The position numbers and the translations under genes were made by a program. From CAXBBB01 sp963815505 (GTDB lineage Bacteria > Bacteroidota > Rhodothermia > Rhodothermales > BA12): a stretch of DNA of 64,000 bases. Below the pieces are notes generated by a model. That model was not told the DNA's origin, did not search any database, and saw nothing but the letters and a program-made list of their open reading frames with translations. Below, one piece after another: positions 55,194-63,212 of the stretch; within the stretch, counting starts at the first letter, position 1, and each line of letters begins with the position of its first letter. Where the stretch lies: contig CAWFGU010000003.1 of NCBI GenBank assembly GCA_963815505.1, positions 1 through 64,000 of the forward strand, in the 5' to 3' direction.

Positions 55194-58057
55194 GACACGA
55201 GCGAGGCGACGGCGCCCATCGCGGCGGCCAGCGCATCATCCAGACCTTCCGGTTTCTTGCCGCCTGCCGTGGCGAGGTTGGGCCGCCCACCGCCTCCACC
55301 GCCGACCTGCTTGGCGAGCGCTCCGACGAGCGTGCCTGCCTTCACGCCCGCCGCGATCGCCTCGGGTTCGCACGCGCACGCCAGCACGACCTTCTCCCCT
55401 TCCCCGTCAACGCTCCCCAGGATCACGACGCCGTTCGTGCCGATGTGCTGAGCCACCTGCTGCGCCAGATCGCGCAAATCGCCGCCGTCGACGCCGTCGA
55501 GCCGAGCCGTCGCCAGCCGCACGCTACCGACGCGCTCGGCAGTCGCCGCGATCTCGCCGACTTTGCTCCCGAGCGATGCCTTGCGCGAGGCGTCGAGTTC
55601 TTTCTGAACGTCTCTGACCTGCTCTTGGAGGGATTCGATCTCCTCATCGACCGGGCGACCGAGTGCCTTGAAGCGCCCGCGTGCTTTGTCGAGTTCTCCC
55701 AAGTCGGTCCAGATGCTCACCAGCGCCTGCTGGCCCGTCACGGCTTCGACGCGGCGCACGCCCGAAGCGACAGAGCCTTCGCTGACGATGCGAAACACGC
55801 CCAGTTCGCCCGTAGCCTGTGCGTGCGTGCCACCGCACAGTTCCATCGAACGTGCTGAGTCGAACGTGACGACCCGGACGTTGTCGCCGTATTTCTCGCC
55901 AAACAGCGCCGTCGCCCCTCGGTCCATCGCCTCGGCAATAGGCACGTTGCGCTCGTCTTTCAGGGCGACGTTGTCCTGGATGAACGCGTTGACGTACGCC
56001 TCGACTTTGCGCAATTCGTCGGGCGTGACACGCTCATAGTGGCTGAAATCGAAGCGTAATCGGTCGGGCGCGACCAGTGATCCTTTTTGCTGCACGTGAT
56101 CGCCGAGGACGCGTTTGAGTCCGGCGTGGAGCAGGTGCGTGGCAGTGTGGTGCTGCTGTGTGGCGCGCCGGCGCGCCGGGTCTACGCGAGCCTCGAGGGG
56201 CTGCGACGGGTCGCCCGGTAGGTGGTCAACGATGTGAACAATGCGAGCGCCCTGTTTTTGCGTGTCGAGCACTTGGATGGTGCGGCCGCCGATACGCAGT
56301 TCGCCCTGATCGCCGACTTGGCCGCCGCTCTCGGCGTAGAACGGGGTGAGCGCGAGCGTGAGTTCGTAGCGGTCGTCCTCGCCGTCGCGCGCGATGGTGC
56401 GCGTCGCTGTGATCTGCGTGCGGCTGTTGAGCGCGTCGTAGCCCACGAACTTACTGTCCGATTGGGAAGAACCGACCGGCGTCCAATCGTCGACCTGGCT
56501 TTGATCGACCTTGAACGTGCCCGCGGCCCGTGCGCGCGCCTTCTGCTCGTCCATCCGCCTCTCGAACTCGGCCATTCCGACGCCGAAGCCCTGCTCCCTC
56601 GCCATCAACGCCGTCAGGTCGAGGGGGAATCCGTAGGTGTCGTGCAAGAGGAAGGCGACTTCGCCCGGAAGCTGGCGGTCCGACGCGGCCTGGGAGAAAT
56701 GCGCAACGACAGCCCCCCACGTCTCGCCGGCAAAGGCTTTGGTCAGCAGGTCGCGGGCCGACGCGTCGGCTTTGAGGGCGTCTTGCGCGGCGGAAAGCGC
56801 CTCGTTGCCTGGCATCTCCTCGACGGCCGCGAACGTCTCCAGGTGTGGGAGCAATGCGTCGAACGACGACAGGCCCGTCCCCAGCGTTTCGAGGAAACTC
56901 TTTTCCTCGGCCTCGATCACGCGCGCCACGTACTCTTGCTGCTCACGCAGTTCCGGGAACGCGCCACCCATCGTGCGCGCGAGGACCGGAATCAGTTTGT
57001 GCAAAAAGGGCTCTTTGATATTGAGCGTCTGATACCCATAGCGAACGGCTCGGCGCAAAATCCGGCGGATAACGTAGCCGCGTCCGGTATTGCCCGGCGC
57101 AGCGCCGTCGGTAATCGCGAAACCCAGTGTGCGCACGTGGTCGGCTATGACGCGCAAGGCGACGCGGACGCGCTCGACCTCGGTCCTGTTTGCCAGCTGC
57201 ACGTCGTCGTAGGCGGCCACGCCAACCATCGGCGACAGTTTGGCAGCGGCGTCGAGCAGATCCGCAAACACGTCGGTGTCGTAGTTGCTCGTCTTGCCCT
57301 GCAGGACGGCGGCGATGCGCTCGAAGCCCATCCCGGTGTCGATGTGCCTGGATTTCAGCGGCTCGAGCGTGCCGTCGGGCTTGGCGTTGTACTGGATAAA
57401 GACGAGGTTCCAGATCTCCATAACGCGCGGATCGTCGGCGTTGACGAGCGTGCGCCCGTCGACCCTGGCGCGTTCGTCGTCGGGGCGCAAGTCGACGTGA
57501 ATCTCGGAGCACGGGCCACACGGCCCGGTGTCGCCCATCATCCAGAAGTTGTCTTTGGAGTCGCAAAACAGGATGTGCTCGGGATCGACCGACGTGTGCT
57601 CCTTCCACAGGTCGGCGGCATCCTGATCCGGCTGCAAACCCAAGTCCGTGTCGCCCTGGTGGACGCTGACGTACAGGCGGCTCGGATCCAGCCCCCAGCG
57701 GTCGACGAGCAACTCCCACGCCCACGCGATGGCCTCGGCTTTGAAGTAGTCGCCGAACGACCAGTTGCCCAGCATCTCGAAAAAGGTGTGGTGGTACGTA
57801 TCGTAGCCTACCTCTTCGAGGTCATTGTGCTTGCCCGATACGCGCAGGCACTTTTGCGTGTCGGCCACGCGCGTGTAGGGCCGTGTGCCGGTGCCCAAGA
57901 ACACGTCCTTGAACGGGTTCATGCCTGCGTTGATGAACAGCAGCGTCGCGTCTCCGCGCGGGACGAGCGGAGCGCTGGGGACGATCTCGTGCTGCTTCTC
58001 TCTGAAGAAGTCGAGGAAGTCCTGGCGGAGGGCGTCGGCGGTCTGGGGGGCGGCCAT
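55190..58057 (-). CDS. alaS: Alanyl-tRNA synthetase
   Basis: 955 residues from ATG 58057, unbroken. Class II catalytic core: RQDFLDFFREKQHEIVPSAPLVP, DATLLFINAGMNPFKDVFLG, DTQKCLRVSGKHNDLEEVGYDTYHHTFFEMLGNWSFGDYFK. The editing domain has the zinc motifs HTATHLLHAGLK and CGGTHAQATGELG; the C-Ala domain ends with GGGGGRPNLATAGGK. It charges tRNA-Ala and clears Ser/Gly mischarging. Its stop overlaps the beta-lactamase start. That a 2.9-kb gene here has no frame break contrasts with parC and carB. Confidence 0.97.
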   Translation of the reverse strand: MAAPQTADALRQDFLDFFREKQHEIVPSAPLVPRGDATLLFINAGMNPFKDVFLGTGTRPYTRVADTQKCLRVSGKHNDLEEVGYDTYHHTFFEMLGNWSFGDYFKAEAIAWAWELLVDRWGLDPSRLYVSVHQGDTDLGLQPDQDAADLWKEHTSVDPEHILFCDSKDNFWMMGDTGPCGPCSEIHVDLRPDDERARVDGRTLVNADDPRVMEIWNLVFIQYNAKPDGTLEPLKSRHIDTGMGFERIAAVLQGKTSNYDTDVFADLLDAAAKLSPMVGVAAYDDVQLANRTEVERVRVALRVIADHVRTLGFAITDGAAPGNTGRGYVIRRILRRAVRYGYQTLNIKEPFLHKLIPVLARTMGGAFPELREQQEYVARVIEAEEKSFLETLGTGLSSFDALLPHLETFAAVEEMPGNEALSAAQDALKADASARDLLTKAFAGETWGAVVAHFSQAASDRQLPGEVAFLLHDTYGFPLDLTALMAREQGFGVGMAEFERRMDEQKARARAAGTFKVDQSQVDDWTPVGSSQSDSKFVGYDALNSRTQITATRTIARDGEDDRYELTLALTPFYAESGGQVGDQGELRIGGRTIQVLDTQKQGARIVHIVDHLPGDPSQPLEARVDPARRRATQQHHTATHLLHAGLKRVLGDHVQQKGSLVAPDRLRFDFSHYERVTPDELRKVEAYVNAFIQDNVALKDERNVPIAEAMDRGATALFGEKYGDNVRVVTFDSARSMELCGGTHAQATGELGVFRIVSEGSVASGVRRVEAVTGQQALVSIWTDLGELDKARGRFKALGRPVDEEIESLQEQVRDVQKELDASRKASLGSKVGEIAATAERVGSVRLATARLDGVDGGDLRDLAQQVAQHIGTNGVVILGSVDGEGEKVVLACACEPEAIAAGVKAGTLVGALAKQVGGGGGGRPNLATAGGKKPEGLDDALAAAMGAVASLVS

Positions 58058-58117
58058 AGGGGGCGATTGGATGGAACGCAAAGGTACGCCTGCAGCTGTC
58101 GGCAAGTCCGCTCAGGG

Positions 58118-58146
58118 TTCTGATTGCGTTACACCTGGCATACAAT
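58118..58146 (+). promoter_or_regulatory. Possible promoter of glsB-like gene
   Basis: TTCTGA and TACAAT separated by 17 bases, about 70 bases upstream of ATG 58214 in the divergent gap between alaS and the GlsB-like gene. Resembles a sigma-70-type promoter, but Bacteroidota consensus differs and this is only a visual match. Confidence 0.3.
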
Positions 58147-58213
58147 CGCACCGCAACTTCAACTTTCGCGCTTTGGTGTAATCGCTTCTCCCTAACTCAA
58201 CCTCACTACTACC

Positions 58214-58465
58214 ATGGGCTGGATTGCCTGGATCGTTTTCGGTCTCATCGCTGGCGTCATCGCCAAATTTCTCATGCCGGGTGACGATCCGGGTGGTTTC
58301 ATCGTCACCATCCTGATCGGTATTGTGGGCGCGTTCGTCGGCGGCTTTTTAGGCCAAATGCTCCTCGGAACGGGCGGCGTCGATGGCTTCAACTTCGGCA
58401 GCTTCGCGACGGCCGTGATCGGCGCGTTGCTCGTGCTGTTCATCTACCGCAAGGTGCGCAGTTAG
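58214..58465 (+). CDS. GlsB/YeaQ/YmgE-family membrane protein
   Basis: 83 residues with three hydrophobic segments and the family pattern WIAWIVFGLIAGVIAKFLMPGDDPGG, TILIGIVGAFVGGFLGQ, ATAVIGALLVLFIYRKV. These small inner-membrane proteins (transglycosylase-associated) are often stress-induced; molecular role unknown. Followed by a strong terminator. Confidence 0.92.
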   Translation: MGWIAWIVFGLIAGVIAKFLMPGDDPGGFIVTILIGIVGAFVGGFLGQMLLGTGGVDGFNFGSFATAVIGALLVLFIYRKVRS

Positions 58466-58505
58466 AGCCAACCGAAGTGCGATTTGCGAATTGCCCTACG
58501 TTCTC

Positions 58506-58543
58506 AGGCGTCCTCCGAGTCATCGGGGGACGCCTTTCTTTTT
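58506..58543 (+). terminator. Terminator of glsB-like gene
   Basis: AGGCGTCC / GGACGCCT stem with a 14-base loop followed by TTTCTTTTT. It overlaps the last codons of the convergent glycosylase gene, so the two share 3' sequence. Confidence 0.85.
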
Positions 58544-59185
58544 GCGGCGGCGTTCGGCAGCGATGTCGGACGGCACGCCGGGCGATACGTGGGGATTGTC
58601 TCTCTCGAGGTATCGGTAGTCCAATTCGACGCCGCGCGTCAGGCCGATGCGCGTCGTGATCTCGATTTCGCCGACCGGCTGATCGGCAGGCAGGAAGTAG
58701 ATCGGTTGCTGCGTGAGGTCTGCGCCGTGAACCTCAGGGCCGATGCCTAGGGCTTGAGTCAGTTTGCCCGGACCGCTGCCCAGGTCCTTGTCGCGTTTGG
58801 CATTGGGACGGTCGCGGTACATCAGGTCGATTCCGTCGACGGGTTCGATGGCGCGGATGAGCACGCCCCCGCCAACGCCGGGCGGCTCCGTCACGACGTT
58901 GAGCAGCCAGTACGCGCCATAAATCTTGTAAACGTATGCAAGGCCCGGAGCTACGAACAGGTCGCGCCCGCGCCCCGTCGGTTTGAGCAGGCCCGTCGCG
59001 TGGTCGATGGCATTCCAGCCGTGGAAGGCGGGGTCGTCCTGCGTGTAGCCTTCGGTCTCGACGATACGCCCGACGCGGATTCCGTCCGGCGACTCGCGGA
59101 CCAATCGGCAGCCGACCAGCTCGCGGGCTACCTGGAGCGTCGGGCGGGCGAACCAATCGGAGTCGAGTGGGGCATCGGCGGGCAT
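58520..59185 (-). CDS. 3-methyladenine DNA glycosylase (AAG/MPG family)
   Basis: 221 residues from ATG 59185. MPG signatures: ARELVGCRLV, RIVETEGYTQDDPAFHG, LFVAPGLAYVYKIYGAYWLLNVVTEP, VLIRAIEPVDGIDLM, LGSGPGKLTQALGI. The Glu in VETEGY and the Tyr-rich loop match the base-flipping site. It removes alkylated bases. A basic tail (AERRRKKKGVPR) is partly encoded by the glsB terminator. Confidence 0.93.
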   Translation of the reverse strand: MPADAPLDSDWFARPTLQVARELVGCRLVRESPDGIRVGRIVETEGYTQDDPAFHGWNAIDHATGLLKPTGRGRDLFVAPGLAYVYKIYGAYWLLNVVTEPPGVGGGVLIRAIEPVDGIDLMYRDRPNAKRDKDLGSGPGKLTQALGIGPEVHGADLTQQPIYFLPADQPVGEIEITTRIGLTRGVELDYRYLERDNPHVSPGVPSDIAAERRRKKKGVPR

Positions 59186-59245
59186 AGGAGGGATTGGTGA
59201 TGTGCGTGAGCGAAGAGCCGAGGCCATCCGCCGAACCCTTATCCC

Positions 59246-59355
59246 TCGTCATCGCGAGGAGCGCAGTGTCAGCGATACGCAGCGATGTGGCAGTCTCGGT
59301 AGCATCGGTAGCATCGGTTGGCGCTGGAGATCGCCGCGCTTCGCTCGCGATGACA
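59246..59355. repeat. Second type of dispersed palindromic repeat
   Basis: Left arm CGTCATCGCGAGGAGCGCAG ... GATGTGGCAGTCTC; right arm GAGATCGCCGCGCTTCGC then TCGCGATGACAGG. The loop contains GGTAGCATC twice in tandem. Distinct from the GTCATCCTGAGC family. It fills the gap between the thiolase and glycosylase genes. Confidence 0.75.
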
Positions 59356-59413
59356 GGTGAAGGGAAAGGAGTTGGGGAAAGGTTGGCGGCAATCGGCTGT
59401 GTTACGCTCGGCG

Positions 59414-60604
59414 TCAGACCAACTCGACAGCCAGTGCCGTGCCTCCGCCCGTGCCGTGGCAGATCGACGCCATTCCACGTGCCTTGCCGTGTGTCCGCAG
59501 CGCGTGGATGAGGGTTGTCAAGATGCGCGCTCCCGAACAGCCGATCGGGTGTCCGAGGGCGATGGCGCCGCCGTGAATGTTGAGCTTGTCCTGACCGACG
59601 CCCAACATCCGCTCAAAAAGGATTGAGTTGATAGCAAAGGCCTCGTTGTTCTCGAACAGATCGTAGTCCTCGAGCGTCGTGCCCGTCTTGTCGAGCACCC
59701 GCTTCACGGCCGGAATCGGCGCTTCGGGAAAACGCCACGGCTCCCCCGCCGCCCAGCCGTATCCGGTGATTTTGGCCAGAGGCGTCATGCCTAGCCGCTC
59801 TCCGGCTCCCTTGCTGCCGACGACCAGGGCCGACGCACCGTCCGAAATTTGCGACGCGTTGCCCGCCGTCAGCACGCCGTCCTTCTTGAACGCCGGACGC
59901 AGTCCACCCAGCGATTCCATCGTCGTTTCGGGGCGAACGCCTTCGTCGTGGCTCAGCGTCTTGGTATCACGCTTGACCCGATAGTCGACCGGGACGATTT
60001 CGTCGGCGAAGTGACCGATTTTCTGCGCGTGCGCGGCGCGGCGGTTGGACTCGTCGGCAACGGCGTCGAGTTCGTCGCGCGTGATGCCGTGCTCGGCGGC
60101 CAACCGTTCGGTCTGATCGCCCATCGCGTCGCCAGTTTGCGGATCCGAGAGTCCGTCGCGCTGCATGATGTCGAGCAGCGGCTCCTGCCCAGCGCCCAGG
60201 AATTTGTAGCCCCACCGCGCGTTGTGGCTCAGATAGAACCCGGCGGTCGACATCGATTCCATCCCTCCGGCGAGGACTACGTCGGCGTCGCCCGCCTTGA
60301 TCATCGAAGCGGCATTGATAACGGCCATCATGCCGGACGAACACACCATGTCTACTGCCTGCCCGTCGACGCTTTTAGGAATGCCCGCCTTGAACGCCGC
60401 CTGGCGCGGGACGAGTTGTCCATGTCCGGCGCGGAGCACGTGGCCCATAATGAAAAAGTCGAGGTCGTCGCCCGTGATTCCGGCCCGATCAAGCGCGGCT
60501 TTCATGGCCTCGGCGCCCAGGTCGGACGGCAGGTGGCTGGCGAGCGACCCGCCGAATTTGCCGATGGGCGTGCGAACGGCAGAGTAGAGATAGGCGTCGG
60601 TCAT
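59414..60604 (-). CDS. Acetyl-CoA acetyltransferase (thiolase)
   Basis: 396 residues, full length. N-terminal YLYSAVRTPIGKFGGSLA; nucleophile in VDMVCSSGMMAV (Cys88); LAGGMESMSTAGF; second-half motifs NNEAFAINSI, GGAIALGHPIGCSGARI (catalytic His) and CHGTGGGTALAVEL with the second Cys. It condenses or cleaves acetoacetyl-CoA; biosynthetic or degradative direction cannot be told. Stands alone. Confidence 0.94.
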   Translation of the reverse strand: MTDAYLYSAVRTPIGKFGGSLASHLPSDLGAEAMKAALDRAGITGDDLDFFIMGHVLRAGHGQLVPRQAAFKAGIPKSVDGQAVDMVCSSGMMAVINAASMIKAGDADVVLAGGMESMSTAGFYLSHNARWGYKFLGAGQEPLLDIMQRDGLSDPQTGDAMGDQTERLAAEHGITRDELDAVADESNRRAAHAQKIGHFADEIVPVDYRVKRDTKTLSHDEGVRPETTMESLGGLRPAFKKDGVLTAGNASQISDGASALVVGSKGAGERLGMTPLAKITGYGWAAGEPWRFPEAPIPAVKRVLDKTGTTLEDYDLFENNEAFAINSILFERMLGVGQDKLNIHGGAIALGHPIGCSGARILTTLIHALRTHGKARGMASICHGTGGGTALAVELV

Positions 60605-60752
60605 GGGGTCGGTTTGACTGGAAAAGCGGTTTCGCAGTTGGACGACGAGTAGGCGCGACGTGTTCGGTGAAGGGTTGACGGAGGAGTGTCGCGATCTTCG
60701 GTTTTACCCCAACGTCGTAGCGACGGGACACGCCCGGTCGCTACCATTCCCC

Positions 60753-61349
60753 ATGCACGACGACTTCTACCTCGAACCTGCCCGTCCAGCCCAATGCGAG
60801 TTCAAAGACAGAGGCTCTCGGTTTCTGGGACGCGTACTCACCGTCGCATCGCACGATGAGGCCGCCGAGCGTCTGACCGAGCTTCGCAAGGCCGAGTGGG
60901 ACGCCACGCACCACTGCTGGGCCTGCGTCGCCGAAAGTATCGCGCGCTCGAACGACGACGGGGAGCCGTCCGGTAGTGCGGGCCTACCGATTCTGCGGCA
61001 AATTGAGGCGCGCGACCTGACGGGCGTGCTCGTTGTCGTGGCCCGGTGGTACGGCGGAACCAAACTGGGCGTCGGCGGCCTGATTCGGGCCTACGGCGAT
61101 GCCGCATCTGCCGCGCTGGACGAGGCAGGTTGCGTCAAACGCACGCGACGCTCGCTGGTGCGCATCAGCTTCGACTATGCCGACACCTCGCCTGCGCTCT
61201 ACACCATCGGCCAGTTCGACGCCGAGCAGAAGTCGCCACTCTATGACGAGCGCACGCACCTGACACTGGCCGTTCGTGACTCGCAGGTAGAGGACTTCTG
61301 CGCCGCGTTCGTCGACGCGCTCGGGGGTCGGGGCGAAGTGTCGTCCTAG
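60753..61349 (+). CDS. IMPACT/YigZ-family protein
   Basis: 198 residues from ATG 60753 (upstream in-frame sequence lacks conservation). UPF0029 N-terminal domain: CEFKDRGSRFLGRVLTV, HHCWACV, NDDGEPSGSAGLPILRQIEARDLTGVLVVVARWYGGTKLGVGGLIRAYGDAA; then a DUF1949-like ferredoxin fold. Proteins of this family influence translation in eukaryotes; role in bacteria unclear. Confidence 0.93.
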   Translation: MHDDFYLEPARPAQCEFKDRGSRFLGRVLTVASHDEAAERLTELRKAEWDATHHCWACVAESIARSNDDGEPSGSAGLPILRQIEARDLTGVLVVVARWYGGTKLGVGGLIRAYGDAASAALDEAGCVKRTRRSLVRISFDYADTSPALYTIGQFDAEQKSPLYDERTHLTLAVRDSQVEDFCAAFVDALGGRGEVSS

Positions 61350-61362
61350 CGACCGGCGCGGC

Positions 61363-62538
61363 TCAGCGGTTGTACGAGAGCGCTTTGCGAAGGGCTTCGA
61401 TCACGCGGTCCTGCACGTCGTCGGTCATTTGGGGCCAGATGGGCAGGCTAAGCACCTCGCCCGCAAGCGTGTCGCTGACCGGATTGGCGGGATGATGGCC
61501 CGCATAGATCGGCAGTCGGTCTTGAGGGATCGGGTAGTAGATCATCGTTTGGATGTCGTCGGCGGCCAGCGCTTCGGCGAGCGCGTCGCGGTGTCCGTCG
61601 AGCACGCGGACGGTATACTGGTGGAAGACGTGTCCGTCCGTTACCGGTGGTGCGATCAGCCCGTCTACGCTCGACAGCGCGCCGGTGTAGCGGCTGGCGA
61701 CGCGGCGACGCCCCTGCGTGTTGGTATCGAGGTGGGGCAGTTTGACGCGCAGGATGGCGGCCTGCATCGCATCAAGGCGACTGTTGTAGCCGACGACCTC
61801 GTTGTGGTATTTCTTCCTCGCTCCGTGCACGCGCAGCATCCGCGCCGTTTCGGCGACAGCGTCGTCATCGGTCACGAGCAAGCCGCCATCGCCATACGCG
61901 CCCAGCGTTTTCGAGGGGAAGAACGAATAGGCGCCCACGTGCCCCATCGTGCCCGTCTGCTTGCCCGCCAGTCGCACGCGGACGGCCGAGTCGCAGTGCG
62001 CGCCGTGACATCCGGTGCAATCGGCTGAGTAGCGCGCGCCCATCGACTGAGCGCAGTCCTCGATCACGAGCACGTCGTGGCGCCGGGCGATCTCCATGAT
62101 CTGCGTCATCGCGCACGGTTGTCCGTAGAGGTGTACCGGCATGACGGCGCGCGTCCGAGGTGTGATCGCGGCCTCGATCTTGGCCGGATCGATGTTGAAC
62201 GTGTCCGGGTCGATGTCGACGAAGACGGGCGTCGCGCCCAGCAGCGAGATGCTTTCGGCCGTCGCGAAGAACGTGAACGGCGTCGTGATCACCTCGTCGC
62301 CCGGGCCGATGCCCAGCGCGCGCAGCCCGATCACCAGCGCGTCCGTTCCCGAGTTGACGCCGATGGCGTGCTTAGTCCCGAGATACGCAGCCGCCTCGGA
62401 CTCGAACGCCGCCACCTCCGGCCCCATGATGAAGTGCGCCGAACGCATCACGCGCTCGGTTGCCGCGGTGAGGTCGTCCCACAGCGCGTCGATTTCGGGC
62501 GTGAGGTCGAGAATCGGAATCGGCGAGAGGTCGCTCAT
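61363..62538 (-). CDS. DegT/DnrJ/EryC1 sugar aminotransferase (WbpE-like), with Cys-rich insertion
   Basis: 391 residues from ATG 62538. PLP fold markers: GVNSGTDALVIGLRALGIGPGDEVITTPFTFFATAE, PVHLYGQPCAM, VIEDCAQSMGARY, the Schiff-base Lys in FFPSKTLGAYGDGGLLVTDD, VVGYNSRLDAMQAAIL. An insertion between GARY and GKQTGTMG carries CTGCHGAHC, a CxxCH plus another Cys, absent from typical WbpE. It likely aminates C3 of a UDP-3-keto sugar. ATGA overlap with the acyltransferase gene upstream. Confidence 0.88.
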   Translation of the reverse strand: MSDLSPIPILDLTPEIDALWDDLTAATERVMRSAHFIMGPEVAAFESEAAAYLGTKHAIGVNSGTDALVIGLRALGIGPGDEVITTPFTFFATAESISLLGATPVFVDIDPDTFNIDPAKIEAAITPRTRAVMPVHLYGQPCAMTQIMEIARRHDVLVIEDCAQSMGARYSADCTGCHGAHCDSAVRVRLAGKQTGTMGHVGAYSFFPSKTLGAYGDGGLLVTDDDAVAETARMLRVHGARKKYHNEVVGYNSRLDAMQAAILRVKLPHLDTNTQGRRRVASRYTGALSSVDGLIAPPVTDGHVFHQYTVRVLDGHRDALAEALAADDIQTMIYYPIPQDRLPIYAGHHPANPVSDTLAGEVLSLPIWPQMTDDVQDRVIEALRKALSYNR

Positions 62539-63212
62539 GTGGTGAAGTCGGACTTGAAGGTGTCGTAAGACCGATCACCGGTCGCGAGGTCGGAGGAAAG
62601 CGGCGACTCTTCGTCCACATCGAGGCAGCGGACGACCCCGCCTTCGAGCCGATAGCGCAGACCGGACTCGGGGCAGGCGGCAATCCCGTCGGCGGCGAAG
62701 GCGAGGCGGTGCCCATGGCGGCTCATCCACCCGTGCGCGCGTCCGGGCGCCCCGACGACGAGGGCGTAGTCCGCCACGTCGCGCGTGACGACGGCTCCGG
62801 CAGCGACGAAGCAGTAGCGCCCCAGCGTGACCCCGCACACGACGGTTGCGTTGGCGCCAACCGTCGCGCCTCGTCGAATGCGCGTCGTTTCGTAGAGCGA
62901 GCGCCTGTTGACCTGACTGCGCGGATTGGTGACGTTGGTGAGCACGCAACTCGGCCCCAGAAATACGTCGTCCTCGACGATGCAGCCGCCGTAGACGGCG
63001 ACGTTGTTCTGGATCTTGACGTTGCTGCCGACGACCGCTCCGTCGGCCACGAATACGTTCTGGCCCAGCACGCACCGCTCGCCCACGACGGCGCCGCTCG
63101 ACACGTGGCAGAAGTGCCACACGCCTGTCCCCTCGCCGATGCGAGCCCCGGCATCGACGTAGGCGCTTGCGTGGATCCGAACGCCCGGCATCTCGGTGAT
63201 ACGCCCGCTCAT
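62535..63212 (-). CDS. Left-handed beta-helix N-acetyltransferase (WbpD-like)
   Basis: 225 residues from ATG 63212. Hexapeptide repeats run through residues 10-150 (VRIHASAYVDAGARIGEGTGVWHFCHVSSGAVVGERCVLGQNVFV), with the WbpD-type motif GPSCVLTNVTNPRS and TTRIRRGATVGANATVVCGVTLGRY, AAGAVVTRDVADYALVVGAPGR. A C-terminal extension contains a WVDxHG-like region. It acetylates the 3-amino group of the UDP-sugar. Overlaps by 4 bases with both neighbours, so one operon. Confidence 0.9.
   Translation of the reverse strand: MSGRITEMPGVRIHASAYVDAGARIGEGTGVWHFCHVSSGAVVGERCVLGQNVFVADGAVVGSNVKIQNNVAVYGGCIVEDDVFLGPSCVLTNVTNPRSQVNRRSLYETTRIRRGATVGANATVVCGVTLGRYCFVAAGAVVTRDVADYALVVGAPGRAHGWMSRHGHRLAFAADGIAACPESGLRYRLEGGVVRCLDVDEESPLSSDLATGDRSYDTFKSDFTT

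Noticed and set aside
56222..58123. 633-codon plus-strand ORF
   Set aside because: Exact antisense shadow of alaS, which is unambiguous.
61363..62538. Haem c binding by the CxxCH in the aminotransferase
   Set aside because: The protein lacks an export signal and is a PLP enzyme of the cytoplasm, so covalent haem is implausible.
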